Shown: piece by piece, positions 9,159 to 17,811 of the stretch
Position numbering within the stretch: the first letter of the stretch is position 1
How the letters are laid out: every line of letters begins with the position of its first letter
Source: Lachnospiraceae bacterium
GTDB taxonomy: Bacteria; Bacillota; Clostridia; Lachnospirales; Lachnospiraceae
Direction: 5' to 3'
Length of the DNA stretch: 42,309 nucleotides
Assembly: GCA_017521605.1 (NCBI GenBank)
Contig: JAFXCD010000014.1
Span: 1 to 42,309 of the forward strand
Made by a program: the position numbers and the translations under genes
Notes under the pieces: model-generated
Seen by the model: only the letters and a program-made list of their open reading frames with translations
Databases searched by the model: none
What the model was told of the DNA's origin: nothing

Positions 9159-9189
9159 GAAGGAGAAACTAAATTAGGGTTTCTCCTTC
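9159..9189 (+). terminator. Hairpin after the terD cluster (weak terminator or attenuator)
   Basis: GAAGGAGAAAC (9159-9169) pairs perfectly with GTTTCTCCTTC (9179-9189) across a 9-nt loop. The downstream T run is poor (TGTGCTGTG), so partial read-through into the ATPase gene is likely. Confidence 0.55.
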
Positions 9190-9277
9190 TGTGCTGTGAA
9201 ATTTTAGGTCTATATAGTGATTTATATTAGGGTAATACCTTGGTGTAAGAATGATAAAAGTTAAGAGGAGATGAAAT

Positions 9278-11950
9278 ATGAAATTTAATGGTTTGACCGA
9301 CAAAGAGGTGGAAGAGTCGAGAGCCAAATATGGTTCCAATGAGATACCCGATTCGGAACCCACTACTTTCTGGGAGGAATTCAAAGAAACCTTTGGAGAT
9401 CCCATGATTAAGATTTTGTTGGCTATTGCAGCAATAATGATTGTAATGTTTTTCCTGGGCTATGCAGAGATTTATGAACCCCTGGGAACTATTGTAGCTA
9501 TTTTAGTGGTAGCATTTGTTTCAGCAAAAACAGGTGTTGCCAGTGATACAAAGTATAGAGAATTAAAAGATAGTACCAAGAAAGACCAGTGTAAGGTACA
9601 TAGAAATGGTCTGGTTACTGTTATTGATGTAGATGATGTAGTAGTTGGAGATAAAATATTACTTCAGTCCGGAGATAAGATTCCGGCAGATGGTATTTTG
9701 GTATCCGGTTCCTTGAGAGTAGATAACTCTGCTCTGAATGGAGAAGCTGAGGAATGTAAAAAGTTTGAAACAACTCCGGATTTCCAACTGCCGGATGATA
9801 TTACTGGGGATACTTTCGTGGACAAACATTCTTTGTTCAGAGGCGCAGTTGTGTTTGATGGCGAAGGGGTTTTGGATGTTCGTAAAGTCGGATTAAAGAC
9901 TATGATGGGTAAGATGGCAGAGGAAATGCAGGAGGACGAGCCTGATTCACCTCTGAAGGTTAAGCTTGGAAAGCTTGCAGGACAGATTTCTACCTTTGGT
10001 TATATTGGAGCGATTGTGATTGCTGTATTGTATATGGCTTATTTCATAGTTTCAGCAGGCGGCTTTTCTGAGTATTTTGCTATAGGTGGTGCTGAGATTT
10101 TTAAGGATGTTATTGAAGCAGTAACATTGGCAATTGTTATTATAGTTTGTGCAGTTCCGGAAGGCCTTCCTTTGATGATATCACTGGTATTGATGCAGAA
10201 TACCTCCAAGATGCTTGATCATAACGTATTGGTTAGAAAAGCGGAAGGTATCGAAACAGCAGGTTCCTTAAACATTTTATTCAGTGATAAGACAGGTACT
10301 ATTACTAAGGGTATGCTGGAAGTAGTTGATTTCTTTACTGCTGATGGTAATTCAATTGATATACCGGATTTGAGTAAGCATAGTAAGGTAAAGGGATATA
10401 TTGATTTGGCAATTGGTAAGAATACACAGTCTATGTTCGATGCTTCTCATAAGGTAATTGGTGGTAATGCAACTGACCAGGCTTTGATGAAATTTATTGG
10501 TGAAGCAACTTTCACTACTTTGCAGACGAACAAAGAGTATGTAGTAACAGCAAGTCAGGGATTCAACTCTACAAATAAGTTTAGCCAGGCAAGAATTGAC
10601 AATTTAGGTAAGACCTTTTATAAAGGTGCACCGGAAAGACTGTTAGCAAATGCTACCCGGTATTTAAATGCTGATGGTGATGTAAAGAGCATTGATAAGG
10701 CAGTATTAGACAGAAAGATTGACGAACTTGCTTCCAAGGCTATGCGTGTATTAGCATTTGGTTATTCTGAAAAGGAGATGGTAGAAGATACCATCAATGA
10801 TGATGTAGTAATTATTGGTTTGGTAGGTATTAGAGACGATGTGCGTGCAGAAGCAAAGGAAGCTATTGAAGAGGTGCAGAAAGCAGGTATTCAAGTAGTT
10901 ATGATTACCGGTGACCGTCTTGAAACAGCAATAGCTATTGCGAAGGATGCCGGATTATTGAAGAGCAATTCAGATAAGGCTTTGTCATCTGCACAGTTGA
11001 ATGAAATGAGCGATGAAGAGGTTAAGAAGATTATTCCTAATATCAGAGTGATTGCAAGAGCATTGCCTACTGATAAGTCCAGAATGGTACGTTTGTGTCA
11101 GGAAATGAACCTGGTAGTTGGTATGACAGGTGATGGTGTAAACGACTCTCCTGCTTTGAAGCGTGCGGATGTTGGTTTTGCTATGGGTAGTGGTACGGAG
11201 GCTGCCAAGGAAGCAGGTAAGATTGTTATCCTGGATGATAACTTTAAGTCCATTAAGGATGCTATCTGGTATGGTAGAACCATTTACCATAACATTTTGA
11301 AGTTCTGTAAGTTCCAGCTGGTAATTAATGTGGCTGCGGTAGTAGTAAGTGCTATTGCACCTTTCTTCGGTGTAGAAGAGCCTTTAAAGGTTACCCATTT
11401 ATTGTTTGTTAACTTAGTAATGGATAGTTTGGGTGCTATCATGCTTGGTAATGAGCCGGCACAGAAGAAGTACATGACAGAAGCACCTCGTAGAAGAGAT
11501 GAGAGTATTGTAAGCAAGAAGATGATGGCTCAGATTATTACCATGGGTGCATGGTTAACTGCAATCAGCTTCCTTTACTTAAAGCATCCATTCTTTATTG
11601 GTCTGTTTGAAACAGAGGAACAGCATTTAACCGGTTATTTTGTTCTCTTTATTGTGAGTGCTTTGTTTAACGGTTTCAACGTAAGGGATGATCGCTTCGG
11701 TATCTTCAAGGGATTAAACGAAAATACTGGATTCTTGAAGGTATTTTTTGCAATCATTGCTATTCAGGCTTTGATTGTGAATGCGGCTTTGATTCCTGTT
11801 GTAGTATTTACATGGATTGGTAACATGTTCAGCTGTGTACCTTTTGGTGTAATTGGCTGGGTTGCAGTAGTGCTTTTGGCAGTAACCATGATTCCGGTAG
11901 ATTTACTGAGAAAGGTTGTTGTAAATAGTAAGAATAATGGTAGTGTTTAA
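9278..11950 (+). CDS. Calcium-translocating P-type ATPase (PMCA/SERCA type)
   Basis: This 890-residue type II P-type ATPase most likely exports Ca2+ across the cytoplasmic membrane at the cost of ATP. Seen are the actuator motif LNGEAEE (about 147-153), PEGLP in transmembrane helix 4 (the Ca2+ site), the phosphorylated Asp337 in SDKTGT, the hinge TGDGVNDSPAL and the helix 5/6 ligands QLVIN and NLVMDSLG. About ten membrane segments fit the family, and the length is normal. RBS AAGAGGAGATG precedes ATG 9278. Its end overlaps the HAD gene by 14 nt. Its position among predicted Ca2+-binding TerD genes links Ca2+ balance to the Ter response. Ca2+ rather than Na+/K+ specificity is inferred from motifs. 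Confidence 0.93.
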   Translation: MKFNGLTDKEVEESRAKYGSNEIPDSEPTTFWEEFKETFGDPMIKILLAIAAIMIVMFFLGYAEIYEPLGTIVAILVVAFVSAKTGVASDTKYRELKDSTKKDQCKVHRNGLVTVIDVDDVVVGDKILLQSGDKIPADGILVSGSLRVDNSALNGEAEECKKFETTPDFQLPDDITGDTFVDKHSLFRGAVVFDGEGVLDVRKVGLKTMMGKMAEEMQEDEPDSPLKVKLGKLAGQISTFGYIGAIVIAVLYMAYFIVSAGGFSEYFAIGGAEIFKDVIEAVTLAIVIIVCAVPEGLPLMISLVLMQNTSKMLDHNVLVRKAEGIETAGSLNILFSDKTGTITKGMLEVVDFFTADGNSIDIPDLSKHSKVKGYIDLAIGKNTQSMFDASHKVIGGNATDQALMKFIGEATFTTLQTNKEYVVTASQGFNSTNKFSQARIDNLGKTFYKGAPERLLANATRYLNADGDVKSIDKAVLDRKIDELASKAMRVLAFGYSEKEMVEDTINDDVVIIGLVGIRDDVRAEAKEAIEEVQKAGIQVVMITGDRLETAIAIAKDAGLLKSNSDKALSSAQLNEMSDEEVKKIIPNIRVIARALPTDKSRMVRLCQEMNLVVGMTGDGVNDSPALKRADVGFAMGSGTEAAKEAGKIVILDDNFKSIKDAIWYGRTIYHNILKFCKFQLVINVAAVVVSAIAPFFGVEEPLKVTHLLFVNLVMDSLGAIMLGNEPAQKKYMTEAPRRRDESIVSKKMMAQIITMGAWLTAISFLYLKHPFFIGLFETEEQHLTGYFVLFIVSALFNGFNVRDDRFGIFKGLNENTGFLKVFFAIIAIQALIVNAALIPVVVFTWIGNMFSCVPFGVIGWVAVVLLAVTMIPVDLLRKVVVNSKNNGSV

Positions 11951-12689
11951 TGTAGATATGGATAATACACTTATCTATTCCTATAAGCATGATATCGGAG
12001 AAGATAAGTACTGTGCAGAGATTTACCAGGAACGCGAAATTTCTTTTATGACACATAAGACCGGCAGGCTTCTAAAGGAGCTTGCCGGCAAAATATTGAT
12101 TGTTCCGACAACAACCAGAACTCGTGAGCAATATGAACGAATCAATTTGGGAATAGGTAAAATACCATATGCGTTGGTTTGTAATGGTGGAGTACTTATC
12201 CGAGACGGAATAGAGGATGAAGATTGGTATGCCACATCACGTCAGATGATTGAAGATTGTAAAGAGGAGCTGGAGCTGGGAAGAAAACTATTGGAGGAAG
12301 ATGAAGACAGGTGTTTTGAAGTCAGGTTTATTAAGGAATTGTTCCTTTTTAGTAAGAGTGACCAGCCGGAGCGGACAATTAAAAGATTGTCAGAAAAATT
12401 GAACCTTGCATTGGTAAATGTTTTCAGTAATGGAACGAAAGTATATGTGGTACCGGTGAAGCTAAACAAGGGTACAGCATTACAGAGGTTTAAAGAATGG
12501 ATTCAAGCGGATACGACTATCGCAGCAGGGGATAGTGAGTTTGATGTTCCTATGCTGGCATGTGCAGATATTGGATTAGCACCACAGACTTTAGAAATGA
12601 ATAAGAAGATAAGTGGTGAATTAATAAAGATTCCGGAAAAAGTTTTATTTTCGGAAGGGATTGTGGAGTATTTATATAAAAGAGTTTAA
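11937..12689 (+). CDS. HAD-family phosphatase of the Ter metabolite module
   Basis: This is a 250-residue haloacid dehalogenase-type phosphohydrolase. Motif I is VDMDNTL (nucleophile Asp7, acid Asp9), motif II is in IVPTTTRT, the conserved Lys is in NKGTALQRF, and motif IV is AAGDSEFDVPML. A Cof-like cap lies between motifs II and III. In Ter systems a HAD enzyme accompanies the PRTase/ATP-grasp pathway and is proposed to dephosphorylate an intermediate. Its ATG overlaps the ATPase 3' end by 14 nt, so translation is probably coupled. No strong ribosome site is visible. A bidirectional terminator follows at once. Confidence 0.88.
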   Translation: MVVFNVDMDNTLIYSYKHDIGEDKYCAEIYQEREISFMTHKTGRLLKELAGKILIVPTTTRTREQYERINLGIGKIPYALVCNGGVLIRDGIEDEDWYATSRQMIEDCKEELELGRKLLEEDEDRCFEVRFIKELFLFSKSDQPERTIKRLSEKLNLALVNVFSNGTKVYVVPVKLNKGTALQRFKEWIQADTTIAAGDSEFDVPMLACADIGLAPQTLEMNKKISGELIKIPEKVLFSEGIVEYLYKRV

Positions 12690-12690
12690 T

Positions 12691-12714
12691 AAAAGCGCCC
12701 CGGAGGGCGCTTTT
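12691..12714. terminator. Bidirectional terminator
   Basis: AAAAGCGCCC (12691-12700) pairs with GGGCGCTTTT (12705-12714) around a CGGA tetraloop. Perfect 10-bp stem with A and T runs on both sides, between the convergent HAD and AIM24-like genes. Confidence 0.93.
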
Positions 12715-12730
12715 ATTGAGTATAAAAATA

Positions 12731-13486
12731 TTAGTCAATACCAATATGAATACCTGAACCATGTCGGGAATAAGATGTATTCGAACTGTTGGCAGTAGGG
12801 ACACCGGCACGCTCTGTGGGTTGAATAATAACGGTAACAGGTTGGTGACTGCTCCATTCAAAGGAATAGGATTCTCCGGAGGATTGTCCAATGAAGGTTT
12901 TCCAAGAGACATCTGCTTTTACCTGAGGATCACAATAGTCATGTTCAGACATCCAGCAAACAACCGCATCAGGGTCAACAGAAATAGTGCTACCATTTTT
13001 TGTATTACTAAGAACAATGGGATTACCATCGCAAAGAACTGCTACATAAGCATTGTGGCCTATCCCTGTTAAGGTTGAAGTAGCAAGACCTCTCTGTGAC
13101 AAAATACCAACACCGATAAAACGAACATCATATTTACAATCCTGTGTAAAGGCCAGGATGTTTTCGGACTCCACGGAAATAACTTCACCCATACCTAATT
13201 TATAGATAACTACATGTCTGCCATAGCTTGCAAAATATGTAACAGAGTCACCATTATACATTACTTTCATCAAGGGGATGTTTTCGCCGGTTACACGACG
13301 AACTATTGAGCCTAATATGGCTTGCCCCACATTTTGCTGTGGTCCAAATAATACCTTATCAAAGGTATAGTTTTTACCACCCATATTTTCACCTGCAACA
13401 AAAGCGCCGGCTTTGGTAAAAAGTACATCACTGCCACTGCAGGTTACTTTTAATGTTAATTCATTTACTGTTTCAAAAGTCAACAT
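12731..13486 (-). CDS. AIM24/TIGR00266-like beta-rich protein in the Ter locus
   Basis: This 251-residue protein resembles the AIM24 (TIGR00266) family of beta-roll proteins of unclear function. Diagnostic-looking segments are FGPQQNVGQAILGSIVRRVTGENIPLM in pieces (about 48-75), SVESENILAF, GVGILSQRGLAT and VDPDAVVCW. The last 20 or so residues are Ser/Asn/Gly-rich and end in GIHIGID. ATG 13486 follows a strong AAGGAGGAAT. It lies 17 nt after the TerD-like gene on the same strand, so the two form a small operon inverted relative to the main Ter genes. AIM24-like domains are often seen near TerD genes, supporting a shared role. Confidence 0.75.
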   Translation of the reverse strand: MLTFETVNELTLKVTCSGSDVLFTKAGAFVAGENMGGKNYTFDKVLFGPQQNVGQAILGSIVRRVTGENIPLMKVMYNGDSVTYFASYGRHVVIYKLGMGEVISVESENILAFTQDCKYDVRFIGVGILSQRGLATSTLTGIGHNAYVAVLCDGNPIVLSNTKNGSTISVDPDAVVCWMSEHDYCDPQVKADVSWKTFIGQSSGESYSFEWSSHQPVTVIIQPTERAGVPTANSSNTSYSRHGSGIHIGID

Positions 13487-13503
13487 AATTATTCCTCCTT
13501 ATA

Positions 13504-14328
13504 CTAATCCAGTACTTGTACACCATATAATTCGCATAAACCATTCAGGTCTTTTGCAACACCATTTCCAACAGCATTAAACTTCCATGCTCCATTGTGT
13601 TGATAAACTTCACCAATCATCATAGAGATAACATTGTTGTAATAATCGGTCATTTGAAAGCTTACCAGTTCAGTGTTGGTTTGTGGATTTAGGATACGTA
13701 CATAGGCATCCTTCATCATAGCAAAATGTAAACGTTTTTCCATAGCCTCGTTGATGGTTAGAACGAATACAATCTTTTTGACAGCAGGATTTAGTGTTTG
13801 CAGATTAATATCAATTATTTCTCTGTCTATGCCATTATCCATACGAAAAACAGTACTGTTGTCGGGACTGTTAGTCTGTCCATAGAAAACAAACCATTCA
13901 TCTCCTAATACCTTACCATCCTGTCCCAGCAAAAACGCTGAAACATCCACATCGCATTCAGCATTGGTAGAATTCCAACCGAAGCATGCTTTCAGATTGG
14001 TGAGAGGAGCACCATCCATAGTCACTTTTTGACCTTTCTGCACAGGTTTTATTAATTGTGGAATAGGTTTCTGCACAGGCATGGTAGTCGCTGATGATGT
14101 AACCGGTGCCGGGTGCGGAGTAACAGGAACTGTGGAGACAGGAGTAGAAATATTCTGTCTGGGGGCAGTAGAATTCTGGGGTTGGCTTTGTACAGAATTC
14201 GATGTTTTCCAAGTGTTGATAGATTCCACATTCTGGGCTGAAACAGAACCATGTGTGACTGCATCGTTGATGGAGGAAACATTGGTACGGTCAAAGGGGG
14301 CCTTTGACTTCATTGGTATATTAATCAT
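13504..14328 (-). CDS. TerD-domain protein with long Pro/Ser/Thr-rich N-terminal extension
   Basis: This 274-residue protein has a disordered N-terminus (residues 1-95, rich in Ser, Thr, Pro, Val and Gln) followed by a TerD domain (96-274) starting VQKGQKVTM. The metal-site features have drifted: GLGWD is CFGWN (118-119), CDVDVSAF (125-132) resembles the DxD strand, and the DGDGDDEQ loop is replaced by MDNGIDREI. The domain may have weak or no Ca2+ binding and may instead be an adaptor. I chose ATG 14328, preceded by AGGGAGGG, over an upstream in-frame start at 14367 that lies inside a 16-bp inverted repeat. First gene of the AIM24 operon. Confidence 0.88.
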   Translation of the reverse strand: MINIPMKSKAPFDRTNVSSINDAVTHGSVSAQNVESINTWKTSNSVQSQPQNSTAPRQNISTPVSTVPVTPHPAPVTSSATTMPVQKPIPQLIKPVQKGQKVTMDGAPLTNLKACFGWNSTNAECDVDVSAFLLGQDGKVLGDEWFVFYGQTNSPDNSTVFRMDNGIDREIIDINLQTLNPAVKKIVFVLTINEAMEKRLHFAMMKDAYVRILNPQTNTELVSFQMTDYYNNVISMMIGEVYQHNGAWKFNAVGNGVAKDLNGLCELYGVQVLD

Positions 14329-14344
14329 CTTACCCTCCCTAAAT

Positions 14345-14389
14345 ATAGATATAATCAGAAAGCGCATTAAAAATTCTGATTATATCTAT
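14345..14389 (-). promoter_or_regulatory. 16-bp perfect inverted repeat in the leader/operator of the TerD-AIM24 operon
   Basis: ATAGATATAATCAGAA (14345-14360) and TTCTGATTATATCTAT (14374-14389) are exact inverted copies 13 nt apart. A minus-strand TATAAT (14388-14393) overlaps the outer end, placing the likely start of transcription within the repeat. It could be an operator or a 5' mRNA hairpin ending 16 nt before the start codon. Confidence 0.6.
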
Positions 14390-14441
14390 TATACTATAAA
14401 ATACAAATAAAGGAAATAAAGAAAATAGGAATTTTAAATAA

Positions 14442-14470
14442 TTGACAGTAATCTAAACAAAGTCTATACT
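14442..14470 (+). promoter_or_regulatory. Sigma-A promoter of the PRTase/ATP-grasp operon
   Basis: TTGACA (14442-14447), a 17-nt spacer and TATACT (14465-14470) form a near-consensus promoter. A small inverted repeat, AATGGT-GTGA-ACCATT (14473-14488), spans the expected start site and could be an operator. A second stem (14494-14512) lies in the leader before the AAGGAG ribosome site. Confidence 0.8.
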
Positions 14471-14545
14471 TGAATGGTGTGAACCATTAACAGAATGCTT
14501 GTATAAGGCATTTGCATTACATATTTAATTAAGGAGATAAAGGGG

Positions 14546-15655
14546 ATGTATTCAGAGGCAGATTTGGTGGGGATTGCTAAGAGAGAGAATAATAATAAAA
14601 GAAATTATCTGGTGGTGAATAAATTACAGGGAAAACATGTACCGGTTGGTCCCGCAGAAGCTATGGGAATGTTTAAGGAATTAGCCGGTACTATAAAAGG
14701 AGTTTATGAAAAAGAAAGACTCTTACTGGTGGGATTCGCAGAAACAGCTACTGCAATAGGTGCAGCGGTGGCAATTGAGCTGGGAACAAAATATATACAA
14801 ACAACAAGGGAAATTATACCCGGAGTGGAGTATATATTTTTTTCTGAGGAGCATAGTCATGCTACAGAACAGAAACTGGTAAAGGATGATATAGATAGTT
14901 GTATAGGACAGATTGACCGTATTGTTTTTATTGAGGATGAAGTGACTACAGGAAAGACGATTTTAAATATCATCACATTGTTAGAAAAACAATATTCGTA
15001 TCCATTAAAGTTTGCGGTAGCTTCTATATTAAATGGTATGGATGAGGTGGCACTACAAACATATGCCAAGAAGGAGATTTCACTGCATTATCTGGTGAAA
15101 ACCAATCATGATGCTTATACTGCAGTAGCAGATGGTTATGCAGGCGACGGTTTATATGTAAGCTGTGATATGGGTGAAGACGTGGATAGAGTCTCTTTTG
15201 TCTCTAAAATAGAAATAGAAGGGATGAAGAATGCACGCAGATTGGTAGATGCTTTGGAATATCAGAAGGCGTGTGAAGGGCTTAGTAACAAAATATTGGA
15301 TGAGTTGGAGCAAGATATAAAAGGAAAAGTATTGGTGCTTGGAACAGAAGAATTTATGTATCCGGCTCTTTATGTGGCCGGACAATTAGAGAATAGAGGT
15401 ATGGCGGTTAAGAATCATGCAACCACCAGAAGTCCCATAGCTGTTAGTACAGAACTTCAATATCCTCTGCATGAGAGATATGAATTGCGAAGTTTATATG
15501 ATAGAAACAGAGTGACATATGTTTATGATATAGGTTCTTATGATCTGGTGTTAGTAATAACAGATGCCAAAGGAGAAGACAAGGAAGGTTTTCATTCTTT
15601 GATAAATGCATTACAAAAGAAAAATTCTAAAATAGTTTACGTAAGGTGGTATTAA
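14546..15655 (+). CDS. Phosphoribosyltransferase with C-terminal TRSP domain (Ter metabolite module)
   Basis: This 369-residue protein has an N-terminal PRTase fold with the PRPP-binding loop FIEDEVTTGKT (residues 128-138) after two acidic residues, and a C-terminal TRSP domain containing the name-giving Thr-Arg-Ser-Pro at 294-297 and the VYDIGSYDLVLVITDA segment. In Ter loci this protein is paired with a PELOTA-containing PRTase, an ATP-grasp enzyme and a HAD phosphatase, and is proposed to build a ribosylated metabolite; the substrate is unknown. It is first in its operon, directly under a strong promoter, with AAGGAG before ATG 14546. The next start is 1 nt after its stop. Confidence 0.9.
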   Translation: MYSEADLVGIAKRENNNKRNYLVVNKLQGKHVPVGPAEAMGMFKELAGTIKGVYEKERLLLVGFAETATAIGAAVAIELGTKYIQTTREIIPGVEYIFFSEEHSHATEQKLVKDDIDSCIGQIDRIVFIEDEVTTGKTILNIITLLEKQYSYPLKFAVASILNGMDEVALQTYAKKEISLHYLVKTNHDAYTAVADGYAGDGLYVSCDMGEDVDRVSFVSKIEIEGMKNARRLVDALEYQKACEGLSNKILDELEQDIKGKVLVLGTEEFMYPALYVAGQLENRGMAVKNHATTRSPIAVSTELQYPLHERYELRSLYDRNRVTYVYDIGSYDLVLVITDAKGEDKEGFHSLINALQKKNSKIVYVRWY

Positions 15656-15656
15656 G

Positions 15657-16706
15657 TTGAGAAGTTCGTATAGTGAAGAGGATGTTGTTTTATTATTAAA
15701 GGATATTACAGGGTTGGTACAACCACAGTCAACAGAAGAGAGAGAAAAAAAGATTCAGGCAGGTACTCACTACTGTGAAATGCTTCCTATTGAATATGTG
15801 CCGACTCAGAAATATATGGAGGTATATGAAGAAGCGCTTGAACAGTTTGCTGAGCCAACCGCTCATGCAGTAGCAAGATTATCTGATAAAATAATAGAGA
15901 AAAAAGGCAATGATGTAGTGTTGGTATCTTTAGCAAGAGCAGGAATCCCAATTGGTATTTTAGTAAAGCGCTATTTGAAGCAGAAATACCGTATAAATGT
16001 ACCACATTATGCTATATCAATTATCAGAGGAAAAGGTATTGATGATAATGCAATGAAATATTTGCTAAAGCAATATCAGCCGGAGCAATTGTTATTTGTA
16101 GATGGCTGGGTGGGCAAAGGTGCTATCCTGAATGAACTTAAAAAAGATATGGAGGCATATGAGGATGTTTCGGCAGATATTGCAGTTATTGCAGATCCGG
16201 CAAATGTCACAGAGCTTTGTGGAACCCATGAGGATATTTTGATCCCCAGTTCATGCTTAAATAGTACTGTTTCCGGATTGGTTAGTCGTACATTTCTAAG
16301 GGACGACATAATTGGTGCTGATGATTTTCACGGAGCGGTATATTATGGAGAATTAAAGGAGTCAGATTTATCTTATGAATTTATTGAGGCTATAGAAAAA
16401 TACTTTATTTCAGATGTACCGGAAGAAGGAAAACTTGTAGAAGGTAAGGGTATAGATGAGGTATGTGCTATAGCAGAAAAATTCGGAATAGAAGATATTA
16501 ATCTTGTGAAACCCGGAATTGGAGAGACAACCAGAGTATTACTTAGGAGAGTACCCTGGAAGGTATTGATAGATGAAAAACATAAGCAGGATGACTCCTT
16601 GCGCCATGTTTTACGTTTGGCACAGGAAAAGGGCGTACCGATAGAATACTATCCTTTACGCCATTATAAATGTTGTGGAATGATAAAAAAATTGGCGGAT
16701 GCATAG
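15657..16706 (+). CDS. PRTase-like enzyme with C-terminal PELOTA RNA-binding-type domain (StiP family)
   Basis: The 349-residue product has an N-terminal PRTase-like domain: VVLVSLARAGIPIG (87-100), YAISIIRGKGID (118-129) and the probable PRPP loop LLFVDGWVGKGAI (145-157). Its C-terminal domain of about 95 residues (255-349) is of PELOTA/L7Ae type, with VKPGIGETTRVLLRR and the YPLRHYKCCGMIKKL end. Databases name this family cysteine protease StiP, but the visible motifs fit a phosphoribosyltransferase better. The start is TTG 15657, supported by AAGGTGG at 15642-15648 and by the 1-nt gap to the previous stop. It is the partner of the TRSP PRTase. Confidence 0.87.
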   Translation: MRSSYSEEDVVLLLKDITGLVQPQSTEEREKKIQAGTHYCEMLPIEYVPTQKYMEVYEEALEQFAEPTAHAVARLSDKIIEKKGNDVVLVSLARAGIPIGILVKRYLKQKYRINVPHYAISIIRGKGIDDNAMKYLLKQYQPEQLLFVDGWVGKGAILNELKKDMEAYEDVSADIAVIADPANVTELCGTHEDILIPSSCLNSTVSGLVSRTFLRDDIIGADDFHGAVYYGELKESDLSYEFIEAIEKYFISDVPEEGKLVEGKGIDEVCAIAEKFGIEDINLVKPGIGETTRVLLRRVPWKVLIDEKHKQDDSLRHVLRLAQEKGVPIEYYPLRHYKCCGMIKKLADA

Positions 16707-16756
16707 GTAGTTAGAATTAACATAGAAAAGATGGAAGGTTTTAGGTGGAAAAAAAG

Positions 16757-17773
16757 ATGGTCAGAGTATGGTTTAATCATTGGTTCAGTACTTCTTATCG
16801 ATTAATTGAGTTGATGAAGAAGGATGTAAATGAACAGGTATATGTAATAGGAAGTAATAAACAGGTACATTCTATTATTCAGGAGGTATGTGATGAATGG
16901 TATGAGGAGCCTGATATTGGGGGAGAAGAGTATATTGAGTACTGTTTGAACTTTTGTAAAGAACATAATGTAGAGGTGTTCGTGCCACGAAGACTTATGG
17001 TACTGATTAGTCAGAATAGGGAACGTTTTGAGTCCTTAGGAGTAAAATTGATGGTAGATGATTATCAGGTAATCTCCTTTTTAAATGATAAGGCAGCTAC
17101 CTATGAATTCTTCAGTAAATATAGTGGATTGTATATTCCAGATTATTTTATTGTAAAGACAGCTGAACAGCTCACAGAGGCTTACAATACCCTCAAAGAA
17201 AAATACGGAAGATGCTGTATGAAATTTGTAAAAGATGAAGGTGGCATGAGTTTCCGTAAAATAGTGGATAAAGTTGATCAATTTGCAGGTTTGCGTATGT
17301 ATCCGGGTAATGAAATTGCATTCGATTCATTAATGGATACTTTAAGCATGGTAGAAGAGTTTGATGATTTAATGATTATGCCGTATTTGCCGGGATATGA
17401 AATCAGTGTAGATTGTTTACAGACAGAAGATAGTCTTATTGCGATACCGAGAAAAAAGGGTCATGGGCGTCATGAAAAGGTAGAATATTCTCAACAGATT
17501 ATGGATATGGTGAAGATTATTATGGCAGAAATCAAACTGCAATATCCTTGCAATATTCAATTTAAAATTAAAGATGATATTCCCTATTTACTCGAAATCA
17601 ATACAAGAATGTCCGGTGGTTTACAAATGAGTTGTTTGGCAACAGGTGTGAATATTCCCAATATTGCATTGAATAAGTTACTGGGTAGAAATGTGAAATG
17701 GAGCATGGATACTAAGGAGAAGATAGTTTCTTATATTGAAATTCCCAGAATTGTACAAGAGTATGAGGAATAG
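16757..17773 (+). CDS. ATP-grasp enzyme of the Ter metabolite module
   Basis: This 338-residue ATP-grasp ligase is expected to join a carboxylate to an amine or thiol via an acyl-phosphate. Visible are the N-terminal MVRVWFNHWFS strand, the nucleotide-binding region CCMKFVKDEGGMSFR, the P-loop-like PYLPGYEISVD, the RKKGHGRH turn and the Mg2+ ligands Glu280 and Asn282 in LEINTRMSGG. AGGTGG lies 8 nt before ATG 16757; an in-frame GTG at 16745 behind GGAAGG would add four residues and cannot be excluded. It follows the PELOTA gene by 50 nt with no terminator, so it belongs to the same operon. The substrate is unknown. Confidence 0.88.
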   Translation: MVRVWFNHWFSTSYRLIELMKKDVNEQVYVIGSNKQVHSIIQEVCDEWYEEPDIGGEEYIEYCLNFCKEHNVEVFVPRRLMVLISQNRERFESLGVKLMVDDYQVISFLNDKAATYEFFSKYSGLYIPDYFIVKTAEQLTEAYNTLKEKYGRCCMKFVKDEGGMSFRKIVDKVDQFAGLRMYPGNEIAFDSLMDTLSMVEEFDDLMIMPYLPGYEISVDCLQTEDSLIAIPRKKGHGRHEKVEYSQQIMDMVKIIMAEIKLQYPCNIQFKIKDDIPYLLEINTRMSGGLQMSCLATGVNIPNIALNKLLGRNVKWSMDTKEKIVSYIEIPRIVQEYEE

Positions 17774-17811
17774 TACTATAAGTTTGACCTGTAATGTGTA
17801 TGAGGATTGGT

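Noticed and set aside
15657-16706. Database-style name cysteine protease StiP taken as the function
   Set aside because: Visible motifs are a PRTase-like core with a PRPP-type loop and a PELOTA domain, and the context is a PRTase/ATP-grasp operon. No protease motif is evident.
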